Assembly: GCF_014648595.1 (NCBI RefSeq)
Contig: NZ_BMRK01000001.1
Location: 434,001-498,000 of the forward strand
Length of the DNA: 64,000 nucleotides
Source of the DNA: Nocardioides luteus
GTDB lineage: Bacteria > Actinomycetota > Actinomycetes > Propionibacteriales > Nocardioidaceae
Reading direction: 5' to 3'
The position numbers and the translations under genes are program-made. Positions 51,911-64,000 of this stretch are shown piece after piece; the stretch's first letter is position 1, and every line of letters begins with the position of its first letter. The notes under the pieces were generated by a model, which was given only the letters and a program-made list of their open reading frames with translations, made no database searches and had not been told where the DNA came from.

Positions 51911-52609
51911 ATGAACAGATCACACAACGAAGTAGCCGTCATCACCGGTGGTTCCGCCGGCCTCGGGCTCGCCCTGGCCGAGTCGCTCCTGGAGCGCGGG
52001 TGGAGCGTCGTCACCGACGCCCGCGACCCCGACCGCCTCCATGCCGCCTTCCCGGACCACCCACGGGTGACCAGCCTGGCCGGCGACGTACGCGACCCCG
52101 AGCACCAGGACGCCATCGGGGCCGCCGTCGCGCGGCACGGTCGTCTCGACCTCCTCGTTCACAACGCCAGCGAGCTGGGCCCGATGCTCCCGCTGGCCGA
52201 GGTGCCCGAGCCGCTCTTCACGAGCGTGCTGGAGACCAACCTGCTCGCCCCTCTCTCACTGACCCAGCGGCTCCTCCCCTATCTGATCGCCTCGCGCGGC
52301 ATCCTCCTCGGCATCTCCAGCGACGCCGCGGTCGAGCACTACCCCACCTGGGGCACCTACGCGGCCAGCAAGGCCGCGCTCGACCACCTGATCCTGACCC
52401 TCGGCGAGGAGAACGGCGTGCGTGCCTACGCCGTCGACCCCGGCGACATGCGCACCGCTATGCACCAGGCCGCGTTCCCCGGTGAGGACATCTCCGACCG
52501 GCCGCTGCCGGAATCGGTCATTCCGCACCTTCTCGAGCTGCTCTCCGGAGTGCAGCCGACCGGGCGCTACCGCGCCGCCGACCTCGCGCCCGTAGGAGCG
52601 AACCGATGA
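51911..52609 (+). CDS. SDR family oxidoreductase, probable SoxR target
   Basis: A 232-residue short-chain dehydrogenase/reductase from ATG 51911 (an in-frame ATG at 51899 adds four residues). TGGSAGLGLALAESL binds the cofactor, NAS replaces the usual NNAG (HNASELG), and the catalytic Tyr/Lys pair is in YAASKAALDHL. Divergent from soxR with a SoxR box between, so probably induced by redox stress. The stop overlaps the queA-like start (ATGA). Confidence 0.84.
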   Translation: MNRSHNEVAVITGGSAGLGLALAESLLERGWSVVTDARDPDRLHAAFPDHPRVTSLAGDVRDPEHQDAIGAAVARHGRLDLLVHNASELGPMLPLAEVPEPLFTSVLETNLLAPLSLTQRLLPYLIASRGILLGISSDAAVEHYPTWGTYAASKAALDHLILTLGEENGVRAYAVDPGDMRTAMHQAAFPGEDISDRPLPESVIPHLLELLSGVQPTGRYRAADLAPVGANR

Positions 52610-53697
52610 CGATGCTCGCCGAACGGCCCACCACGACCTTTCCCGCCCCTGACGACACGACAGCTCCGGCCCCCTCGGACTGGCGCGGGCTCGAGCGCGA
52701 CGGGGTGCGGCTGCTCCTCGCCTCCCCCGGCGAGGTGCGGCTGCTCCTCGCCTCCCCCGGCGGCGTACGCCATGCTCGCTTCCGCGACCTCGCCGACCAC
52801 CTCTCCCCCGGAGACATGGTCGTGGTCAACGACTCGGTGACCGAGGCGCGCCAGCTCGATGCCGACATGGTCGGCCGCGGCCGGGTGGTGCTCCATCTCG
52901 CGCAGCGGCTCGACGAGGGCTGGGCGGTCGAGATCCGCTCGGCCCCCGACGCCTCGCGCTCGGTGCTCGATGCCAACGAAGGCGACGTCGTCGTCACCGG
53001 GGGTCTCCGGGTCACGCTGCTGGAGCCCTACCCCGGCGGCCGGCCGTCCTCCCCCACCGGCGAGGGCAACCGGCTCTGGCGCGCCGAGGTCACCGGCGAC
53101 GTGATCGCCGAGCTCGCGCACGCGGGCCGGCCCATCGCGTACGGCTATCTGGACCGGCGCTACCCGCTCTCGGCCTACCAGACCGTCTTCGGCCATCGCG
53201 CCGGGAGCGCCGAGATGCCCTCGGCGGCGCGGCCGTTCACCCATCCGCTCGTCACCGAGCTGGTCACGCGCGGCATCCAGATCGCGCCGATCACGCTCCA
53301 CACCGGTGTCTCCTCCCAGGAGGCCGGTGAGGCGCCCGGCGCGGAGTGGTTCGAGGTCTCCGAGACGACCGCACGGCTGGTGGAGCAGACCAGGTACGCC
53401 GGTGGCCGCGTCGTCGCCACCGGCACCACCGTCACCCGGGCCCTGGAGTCCGCGGTCGTCCCGGCGACCGGTGCGGTGAAGGCTTCGAGCGGCTGGACCG
53501 ACCGGGTGATCACGCCCGCCAACCCGCCATACGTCGTCAACGGGCTGATCACCGGCTGGCACGACCCGCAGGCCAGTCACCTGCTGCTCGTCGAGGCGGT
53601 CGCCGGAGCCGAGCTCACCCAGGCGGCCTACGACGCAGCCGTCGCGCAGGGCTACCTGTGGCACGAGTTCGGCGACTCCGCCCTCCTGCTCCCCTGA
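52606..53697 (+). CDS. QueA-like S-adenosylmethionine:tRNA ribosyltransferase-isomerase
   Basis: A 363-residue protein of the QueA family, which transfers the ribosyl part of SAM to queuosine-precursor tRNA. Recognisable parts are GDMVVVNDSVTEARQL, AYGYLDRRYPLSAYQTVFG, PFTHPLVTEL and ALESA near the end. No other queuosine genes are nearby and the gene is coupled to an SDR. Residues about 34-53 contain a 10-residue duplication (VRLLLASPGE then VRLLLASPGG) coded by a 30-bp tandem repeat. Confidence 0.82.
   Translation: MTMLAERPTTTFPAPDDTTAPAPSDWRGLERDGVRLLLASPGEVRLLLASPGGVRHARFRDLADHLSPGDMVVVNDSVTEARQLDADMVGRGRVVLHLAQRLDEGWAVEIRSAPDASRSVLDANEGDVVVTGGLRVTLLEPYPGGRPSSPTGEGNRLWRAEVTGDVIAELAHAGRPIAYGYLDRRYPLSAYQTVFGHRAGSAEMPSAARPFTHPLVTELVTRGIQIAPITLHTGVSSQEAGEAPGAEWFEVSETTARLVEQTRYAGGRVVATGTTVTRALESAVVPATGAVKASSGWTDRVITPANPPYVVNGLITGWHDPQASHLLLVEAVAGAELTQAAYDAAVAQGYLWHEFGDSALLLP
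52705..52762 (+). repeat. 30-bp in-frame tandem duplication in the queA-like gene
   Basis: Two copies, 52705-52732 and 52735-52762, are identical over 28 bases with a 30-bp period. The insertion adds ten residues and keeps the frame. Identity at synonymous positions points to a recent event. Confidence 0.9.
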
Positions 53698-53706
53698 GGG
53701 CGCCGG

Positions 53707-54144
53707 CTAGGACAGGGCGCCCTCGCCGTAGCCGACCGGGGTGCCGACGGCGACGGTGCGGCCGACGGTGCACAGCCGGGTCTCGGACTTCTTGATAGCG
53801 TCCGGGAGCACCTTGCGTGCACCGTCGCCGGCCTCCCCCTCGGGGAAGGTGATGTCGAAGGTGACCGAGATGTCGACGAGCCGGTTGCCCTGCTCGTCGC
53901 GGATCTTGGTCGCTGCGGCGAGGGCCTCGAAGGTCTCCATCGGGGACCGTTTGCCGGTGATGAAGTCGACGTCGATGGCGCTGCAGCCGGCGAGCGCGGC
54001 CAGGAGCAGCTCGACCGGGGTGAAGTCGGAGTCTTCGCCGTGGCCGATGTCGATGGTGCCCCCACGTACGTTGGTCGCCCGGAAGCGATGCTCGCCGGCC
54101 TTCTCCAGGGAAACCGAACGCAGGTCTGCGGCAGAGTCAGTCAT
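53707..54144 (-). CDS. OsmC family protein
   Basis: A 145-residue OsmC/Ohr-superfamily protein. The active-site Cys motifs are AALAGCSAIDVDF (Cys near residue 54) and SETRLCTVGRTVAVG (Cys near residue 124). Members reduce organic or fatty-acid hydroperoxides with thiols. The start at 54144 gives the normal length; the open extension is Arg-rich. It ends 9 bp from the converging queA-like gene. Confidence 0.86.
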   Translation of the reverse strand: MTDSAADLRSVSLEKAGEHRFRATNVRGGTIDIGHGEDSDFTPVELLLAALAGCSAIDVDFITGKRSPMETFEALAAATKIRDEQGNRLVDISVTFDITFPEGEAGDGARKVLPDAIKKSETRLCTVGRTVAVGTPVGYGEGALS

Positions 54145-54181
54145 GAGCACAGAGTGCCACCTGCCCGTTAGCCTGTGCGAC

Positions 54182-56635
<2,454 letters not shown>

Positions 56636-56641
56636 CGGCAC

Positions 56642-56664
56642 AGCGTCCCGTCTCCTCGGACGCT
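56642..56664 (+). terminator. Possible terminator of pepN
   Basis: AGCGTCC (56642-56648) pairs with GGACGCT (56658-56664) around 9 nt, 6 bp after the pepN stop. Short stem and no clear T run. Confidence 0.4.
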
Positions 56665-56761
56665 ACTGGGGCTCGACCCGCTGCGCTCGCTCGACCTCCT
56701 CGCGTTGCGTCCCGCGCGGGTCGCAGGCTCGGATGTCCGTGCTGACCGATAGTTTTCGGCT

Positions 56762-57961
56762 ATGCGGATCCTGCACACCTCCGACTGGCACTTGGGCCGG
56801 TCCTTCCACCGGGAGGGCATGCTCGAGCACCAGGCGGCGTACGTGGATCATCTGCTGTCCGTGGTGGAGCAGGAGTCCGTCGACGTGGTGTGCGTCTCCG
56901 GCGACATCTACGACCGGGCGCTGCCGCAGGTCGACGCGGTGCGGCTGGCCTCCGAGGCGCTGGCCCGGCTGGCCGCATCCCGAGCCAAGGTCGTCATCAC
57001 CAGCGGCAACCACGACTCCGCCCAGCGGCTGGGCTTCGGGTCGCAGCTCATCGACGCCGCCGGCATCTTCATCCGCACCGACCTGGCCGGTGTCGGCCGG
57101 CCGGTGCTGCTCCCCGACGACCACGGCGAGGTCGCCTTCTACGGCCTGCCCTACCTCGACCCCGACGCCGCTCGCGGCTCGTGGGGACTGGAGTCGCGCT
57201 CCCACCAGGCCGCGCTCGGTGAGGCGATGCGCCGGGTCGGCGCCGACCTCGGCCGCCGGGGCGGGCGCAGCGTCGTGATGGCCCACGCCTTCGTCACCGG
57301 CGCGGAGCCCTCCGACTCCGAGCGCGACATCTCGGTCGGTGGCGTCTCGATGGTGCCCGCCAGCCTCTTCGAGGACGTCTCCTACGCCGCGCTCGGCCAC
57401 CTCCACGGCCGTCACACGATCACCGAGACGGTGCGCTACAGCGGCTCCCCGCTGGCCTACTCCTTCTCCGAGGTGAACCAGGTCAAGGGCTCCTGGCTGG
57501 TCGACCTGGACGAGTCCGGCTACGTGGCGAGCGAGTTCGTCGAGGCGCCGGTGCCGCGCCGGCTGGCGAAGCTGCGCGGCACGCTCGAGGAGCTGCTCGG
57601 CGACGCCCGCCACGAGGCCCACGAGAGCTCCTGGCTGCAGATCACCCTGACCGACCGGATCCGCCCGGCGCAGGCCATGGAGCGGCTCCGCCGGCGCTTC
57701 CCGCACACCCTCGTGCTCGGTTTCGAGTCGACCGCACCGGTCCTGGGGGCGCTCTCTCGGCCGGACGTCTCCCAGCCGCGGCGTGACATCGACCTGGTCA
57801 CCGAGTTCGTCTCCGAGCTGCGCGGCGAGCCCGCGGCCAAGGCCGAGCTGGCGCTGCTGCAGAGCGCTGTCGACGCCTGCTGCGAGGACCCCGACGTCGA
57901 CACCCTCGACTCGCGCGCCGGCGGCGCCGAGGAAGAGGAATGGCTCGAGGTGCTCTTCTGA
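56762..57961 (+). CDS. sbcD: Exonuclease SbcCD subunit D
   Basis: Mre11-like nuclease subunit, 399 residues. Metallophosphoesterase motifs are in order: LHTSDWHLGRSFH, VSGDIYDRALPQ, ITSGNHDS, VMAHAF and LGHLHGRH. With SbcC it cleaves hairpins and blocked ends. The stop TGA shares its last base with the sbcC ATG (TGATG), so the two are coupled. Complete. Confidence 0.95.
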   Translation: MRILHTSDWHLGRSFHREGMLEHQAAYVDHLLSVVEQESVDVVCVSGDIYDRALPQVDAVRLASEALARLAASRAKVVITSGNHDSAQRLGFGSQLIDAAGIFIRTDLAGVGRPVLLPDDHGEVAFYGLPYLDPDAARGSWGLESRSHQAALGEAMRRVGADLGRRGGRSVVMAHAFVTGAEPSDSERDISVGGVSMVPASLFEDVSYAALGHLHGRHTITETVRYSGSPLAYSFSEVNQVKGSWLVDLDESGYVASEFVEAPVPRRLAKLRGTLEELLGDARHEAHESSWLQITLTDRIRPAQAMERLRRRFPHTLVLGFESTAPVLGALSRPDVSQPRRDIDLVTEFVSELRGEPAAKAELALLQSAVDACCEDPDVDTLDSRAGGAEEEEWLEVLF

Positions 57962-60882
57962 TGCGTCTCCACCACCTGGAGGTGACCGCGTTCGGCCCCT
58001 TCACCGGCACCGTCTCGGTCGACTTCGACGAGCTCTCCCAGGCAGGTCTCTTCCTGCTCTCGGGGGCGACCGGCGCCGGCAAGACCAGCGTGCTCGACGC
58101 GGTCTGCTTCGCGCTCTACGGCGACGTTCCCGGTGACCGCTCGGTCGCCAAGCGGCTGCGCAGCGACCGCGCGCCCGTAGAGGTCGCCACCCGGGTCGTC
58201 CTGGAGGCGACGCTGGCCCAACGGCGCTTCCGCATCACCCGCTCCCCCTCCTGGGAGCGGCCCAAGCGGCGCGGCTCCGGCACCACCACCCAGCAGGCCT
58301 CGGTCGTGCTCATGGAGCTGGTCGAGGACGAGTGGCGCACCCTCACCACACGTCTCGACGAGGCCGGCCACCTGGTCTCCGACCTGCTCGGCATGACGCT
58401 GACCCAGTTCGTGCAGGTCGCGATGCTCCCCCAGGGCCGCTTCCAGGCCTTCCTCCGCTCCTCGGCCGAGGAGCGCAAGCGGCTGCTCGAAAGGCTCTTC
58501 CGCACCGAGCGCTTCGCCGACGTCGAGCGCTGGCTCCGCGAGCGTCGCGTCGAGCTGCGGCGACGCTCGGAGGAGCTCAACGCCGATGTCGCCGAGGTGG
58601 TCAGCCGGATCAGCGAGACCGCCGCCGTCACCCTTCCCGACGACTGGGACGTCCACGACCTCGGTCTTCCTGCCGGCGACGGCACCATCGCCTCCTGGGC
58701 GCGCACCCTGGTCGAGGAGGCCACCGAGGCCCAGGCGGTCACCTCCGGCGCCGCGATGGAGGCCCTCGCCGCCGAGTCGGAGACCCTCACCGCCCTCGAC
58801 GCCGCCCGGGCGATGGCCGAGAAGCAGCGCGACCTGCGTGCCGCTGCCGCCGCGGAGAGCCGCCTGCTGGCCACGGCCGCCGAGCACGAGGAGCGGGTAC
58901 GCCGCGTCGAGGCCGCCCAGCGCGCCGAGGCGGTCGCCGGGGTCAGCGAGCTCGCCGACCAGGCGCGCCGCGAGCACCAGCGAGCGGCCTCGCTCGCGCC
59001 GAGCGATCTGACCGTGGGCGAGGCGAAGGCCGCCGTCGAGAAGATCTCGGCGCGCCTGGCCCACGCGCGCGCCCTCGAGCCGGTGCAGCGCAGGCTCGAC
59101 GAGGTCGCCCGCGAGCTCACCGCCACCGCCGCCCAGCGCGACCGCGTGCTCACCCAGACCCGGGAGCAGTCGCGGCTCACCGAGGAGCTGCCGCAGCGTA
59201 CGAAGGCGCTCGGAGAGCAGCTCGCCGCCGCCACGGAGGCCGCCGCGGCGATCCCGGTGCTGCGCGCGCAGGTCGCCGCCGTCCACGAGGTCCGTCGTCT
59301 CACCGCAGAGCTGGTCGAGGCTCGGGCCAGGCACGAAGCGGCCAGGACAGCAGCCATGGAGGCGCGCACTCACCACCTCGATGTGCGCCAGGCGCGGCTG
59401 GATGGCATCGCAGCGGAACTCGCCGGCGATCTGGCCGTTGGGGCGGACTGCCCGGTGTGTGGCTCTCACGACCACCCGCGCAAGGCCTCACCTGCCGACG
59501 GCGCCCCTGACGCAGCTGCTGAGAAGAAGGCGGAGAAGGCCTACGACGACGCCAGCGCCGAAGAGCATCTTCGCGACCAGCACGTGCGCGACCTCGCCAC
59601 CCGGCTCCAGATCGCCCAGGAGGCTGCCGGCGAGACCGACGAGCCGGCCGAGGTGCTCGCCGAGCGGCTGGCCGGCCTGGAGCGCACCGCCTCCGGCGAG
59701 GCGAGCCTGCGTGCCGAGCTCTCCGCCGCGGAGGAGAGCCAGGAACGCTCGGCGTCGCTGCGGACCGAGCTGGAGACCCGCGCCGCCGAGCTCGAGACGA
59801 CCGTGCGTCACCTCACCGAGGAGCGCGAGCGCCTCGAGGAGCAGCTGCGTGATGTACGCGCCGACCACCCGGGTCTCGCCGCCCTGCTCTCCACCCTCGA
59901 GCGCGAGCACCGCGCGGCCACCACCGATCTCGAACGCCTCGAGACGGTCGCCCGCGCCGCCGAAGCGCTCACCGGCGCCGAGCGCACCCTCACCGCCACC
60001 GCGACCCGCGCCGGGTTCGACAGCCCCGAGAGCGCGCTCGCCGCGGCTCTCCCGCCGGAGCAGATCGCCGCCCTGAACCGGCAGATCAAGACGTACGCCG
60101 ACAGCCTGGCCGCCGCCCGCGCCACCCTGGACTCCCCCGGCGCGGCCGAGATCCTCGCCACCGACGAGCCCGACCTGCAGGCGCTCGCCGGCGCGCACCG
60201 CAAGGCCGCCGACGCTGCCGACGCCGCCCGCTCCGCGGCCGACACCGCCGCCACCCGGGCCGCTCGTCTCGACTCGCTCCACCGAGACCTGACCACCGCC
60301 CTCGCCGTGTGGGCGCCGGTCCGTGACGACCTCGAGGTCGCGGTCCGCGTCGCCTCGTTCGCGGAGGGCAAGAGCAGCGACAACCAGCTCCACATGAGCC
60401 TGTCCGCCTACGTCGTCGCCTACCGTCTCACCCAGGTCGTCGCCGCCGCCAACGAGCGGCTGGCGAAGATGAGCGACCAGCGCTACGCCCTGGAGCACTC
60501 CGCCGCCAAGGGCGCCGGCGACCGCCGCGGCGGCCTGGCGCTCCTGGTCCGCGACGACTGGTCCGGCGAGTCACGCGACCCGGCCACCCTCTCCGGCGGT
60601 GAGACCTTCGTCGTCTCCCTCGCCCTCGCGCTGGGCCTGGCCGACGTGATCATGAACGAGGCCGGCGGCCAGATGCTCGACACCCTCTTCGTCGACGAGG
60701 GCTTCGGCTCCCTCGACGCCGACACCCTCGACGACGTACTCGACGTCCTCGACACCCTCCGCGAAGGCGGCCGCATCATCGGCGTGGTCAGCCACGTCAC
60801 CGAGATGCGCGAGCGCATCCCCACCCAGCTCTCTGTCACCAAGGGCCGCGAGGGCTCCACCCTGAAGGTCCTCGGCGTCTAG
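57961..60882 (+). CDS. sbcC: Exonuclease SbcCD subunit C
   Basis: Rad50-like SMC ATPase, 973 residues. The N-terminal Walker A is GATGAGKTS near residue 38; two long Ala/Glu/Arg-rich coiled coils flank a zinc hook CPVCGSHDHP near residue 500. The C-terminal lobe has the signature LSGGETFVVSLALALGL and Walker B LFVDEGFGSLD. The start at 57961 follows directly from the sbcD stop. It forms the ATPase and tether of the SbcCD nuclease. Confidence 0.95.
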   Translation: MRLHHLEVTAFGPFTGTVSVDFDELSQAGLFLLSGATGAGKTSVLDAVCFALYGDVPGDRSVAKRLRSDRAPVEVATRVVLEATLAQRRFRITRSPSWERPKRRGSGTTTQQASVVLMELVEDEWRTLTTRLDEAGHLVSDLLGMTLTQFVQVAMLPQGRFQAFLRSSAEERKRLLERLFRTERFADVERWLRERRVELRRRSEELNADVAEVVSRISETAAVTLPDDWDVHDLGLPAGDGTIASWARTLVEEATEAQAVTSGAAMEALAAESETLTALDAARAMAEKQRDLRAAAAAESRLLATAAEHEERVRRVEAAQRAEAVAGVSELADQARREHQRAASLAPSDLTVGEAKAAVEKISARLAHARALEPVQRRLDEVARELTATAAQRDRVLTQTREQSRLTEELPQRTKALGEQLAAATEAAAAIPVLRAQVAAVHEVRRLTAELVEARARHEAARTAAMEARTHHLDVRQARLDGIAAELAGDLAVGADCPVCGSHDHPRKASPADGAPDAAAEKKAEKAYDDASAEEHLRDQHVRDLATRLQIAQEAAGETDEPAEVLAERLAGLERTASGEASLRAELSAAEESQERSASLRTELETRAAELETTVRHLTEERERLEEQLRDVRADHPGLAALLSTLEREHRAATTDLERLETVARAAEALTGAERTLTATATRAGFDSPESALAAALPPEQIAALNRQIKTYADSLAAARATLDSPGAAEILATDEPDLQALAGAHRKAADAADAARSAADTAATRAARLDSLHRDLTTALAVWAPVRDDLEVAVRVASFAEGKSSDNQLHMSLSAYVVAYRLTQVVAAANERLAKMSDQRYALEHSAAKGAGDRRGGLALLVRDDWSGESRDPATLSGGETFVVSLALALGLADVIMNEAGGQMLDTLFVDEGFGSLDADTLDDVLDVLDTLREGGRIIGVVSHVTEMRERIPTQLSVTKGREGSTLKVLGV

Positions 60883-61049
60883 CCGAGGCGTCACCCCCGC
60901 AGGCCGAGCCGTCACCCCGGACGGCCGAGGCGTCACGTACGCAGGCCGAGACGTCACGTACGCAGGCCGAGAAGTCACCGCCGTGCCATCTCGGACGACG
61001 TAAGTGACGTCTCGGCCTGCAGAACTGACGCCTCGGCCGACGTGAGTGC

Positions 61050-61058
<9 letters not shown>
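60882..61058. repeat. 21-bp repeat array, five direct then three inverted units
   Basis: Five units based on GCCGAGNCGTCAC plus about 8 bases begin at 60882, 60903, 60924, 60945 and 60966. After a short break, three reverse-complement units (GTGACGTCTCGGC at 61004-61016, CTGACGCCTCGGC at 61025-61037, GTGCCTACTCGGC at 61046-61058) keep the 21-bp period. The first unit touches the sbcC stop and the last covers the gcvP stop. Inverted units could fold as a long terminator between converging genes. Confidence 0.9.
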
Positions 61059-63920
<2,862 letters not shown>

Positions 63921-63949
63921 TGTGGCTCCTGGGGCATGAGGACAACTCG

Positions 63950-64000
63950 TACGCCCTCCCCCTCTGTCACGCGCACGCTTCAGAGTTGCCTGCTCCGCAC
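63950..64000 (-). promoter_or_regulatory. 3' part of a probable glycine riboswitch
   Basis: The minus strand upstream of gcvP reads GGCAACTCTGAAGC, a short variable part, then GACAGAGGGGGAGG, the hallmark 3' end of a glycine aptamer. CAACTC and GAGTTG (63943-63948) can pair around it. The 5' part lies outside the window. Glycine riboswitches upstream of gcvP are known in Streptomyces. Confidence 0.6.

Noticed and set aside
53741-54181. N-terminal extension of aminopeptidase N
   Set aside because: It would overlap the divergent OsmC gene almost completely and is Ser/Arg-rich without family similarity. The GTG at 54182 fits the M1 N-terminus.

Overview
This is a high-GC (about 70%) chromosomal segment from an actinobacterium. 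The evidence is an RbpA gene under a sigma-R type promoter, polyprenol-phosphate mannose synthase, F420/flavin LLM-type oxidoreductases, frequent GTG/TTG starts, and heavy use of CGTACG and GTACGC. The overall style fits Nocardioides or a relative (Nocardioidaceae), but that is inference, because no rRNA gene is present. No tRNA, rRNA, CRISPR array or insertion sequence was seen.

Layout. 1-3.6 kb: four translationally coupled genes of the coenzyme B12-dependent lysine pathway (kdd, kamD, kamE, kal). 4.0-8.3 kb: a polyprenol-phosphate mannose synthase and an FxsA-like gene, a perfect 26-bp-stem bidirectional terminator, rbpA, then an MFS transporter and a glycerophosphodiesterase. 8.4-17.2 kb: a MurA with a fused XRE-type DNA-binding domain, an alcohol dehydrogenase, a lytic transglycosylase lipoprotein, a hydrolase, a very small Cys-rich protein, an LLM oxidoreductase, an SDR and a methyltransferase. 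17.2-23.9 kb: a methionine ABC importer (metQNI) and an ABC-2 exporter followed by a NarL-type two-component system. 23.9-34.5 kb: a second small Cys-rich paralogue, an AraC/VOC pair, a UvrA-like ATPase, a DUF433/PIN toxin-antitoxin remnant, DDAH, a secreted lipase, a GyrI-like protein, an Imm5-like protein and a DksA/TraR-type protein.

34.5-36.8 kb is the most unusual part. A frameshifted gene and a 3'-truncated DUF1772 gene lie beside a solitary tyrosine recombinase with all six catalytic residues. A 13-6-13 bp dyad lies just upstream of that recombinase. After it comes a methyltransferase that has lost its N-terminal SAM-binding half right at a sequence matching the actinobacterial dif site (36726-36753). 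This suggests that the window spans the replication terminus and that rearrangement has taken place at dif.

36.8-64 kb: mostly ordinary metabolic and housekeeping genes with well-preserved operators. They include an HxlR regulator with a BBE-type flavoprotein, a TetR regulator with a quinone-oxidoreductase-like enzyme, an acyl-CoA carboxyltransferase, a secreted S37 peptidase, an SPW membrane protein, an Fe-S scaffold-like protein without cysteines, an exo/endonuclease-phosphatase, a MauE/DoxX protein, a cyclophilin lipoprotein, SoxR with a SoxR box, a QueA-like enzyme carrying a fresh 30-bp tandem duplication, OsmC, aminopeptidase N and SbcD-SbcC. The window ends with glycine decarboxylase (gcvP), preceded at the edge by what looks like the 3' part of a glycine riboswitch. 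The sbcC-gcvP gap holds a 21-bp repeat array in which the units switch orientation.
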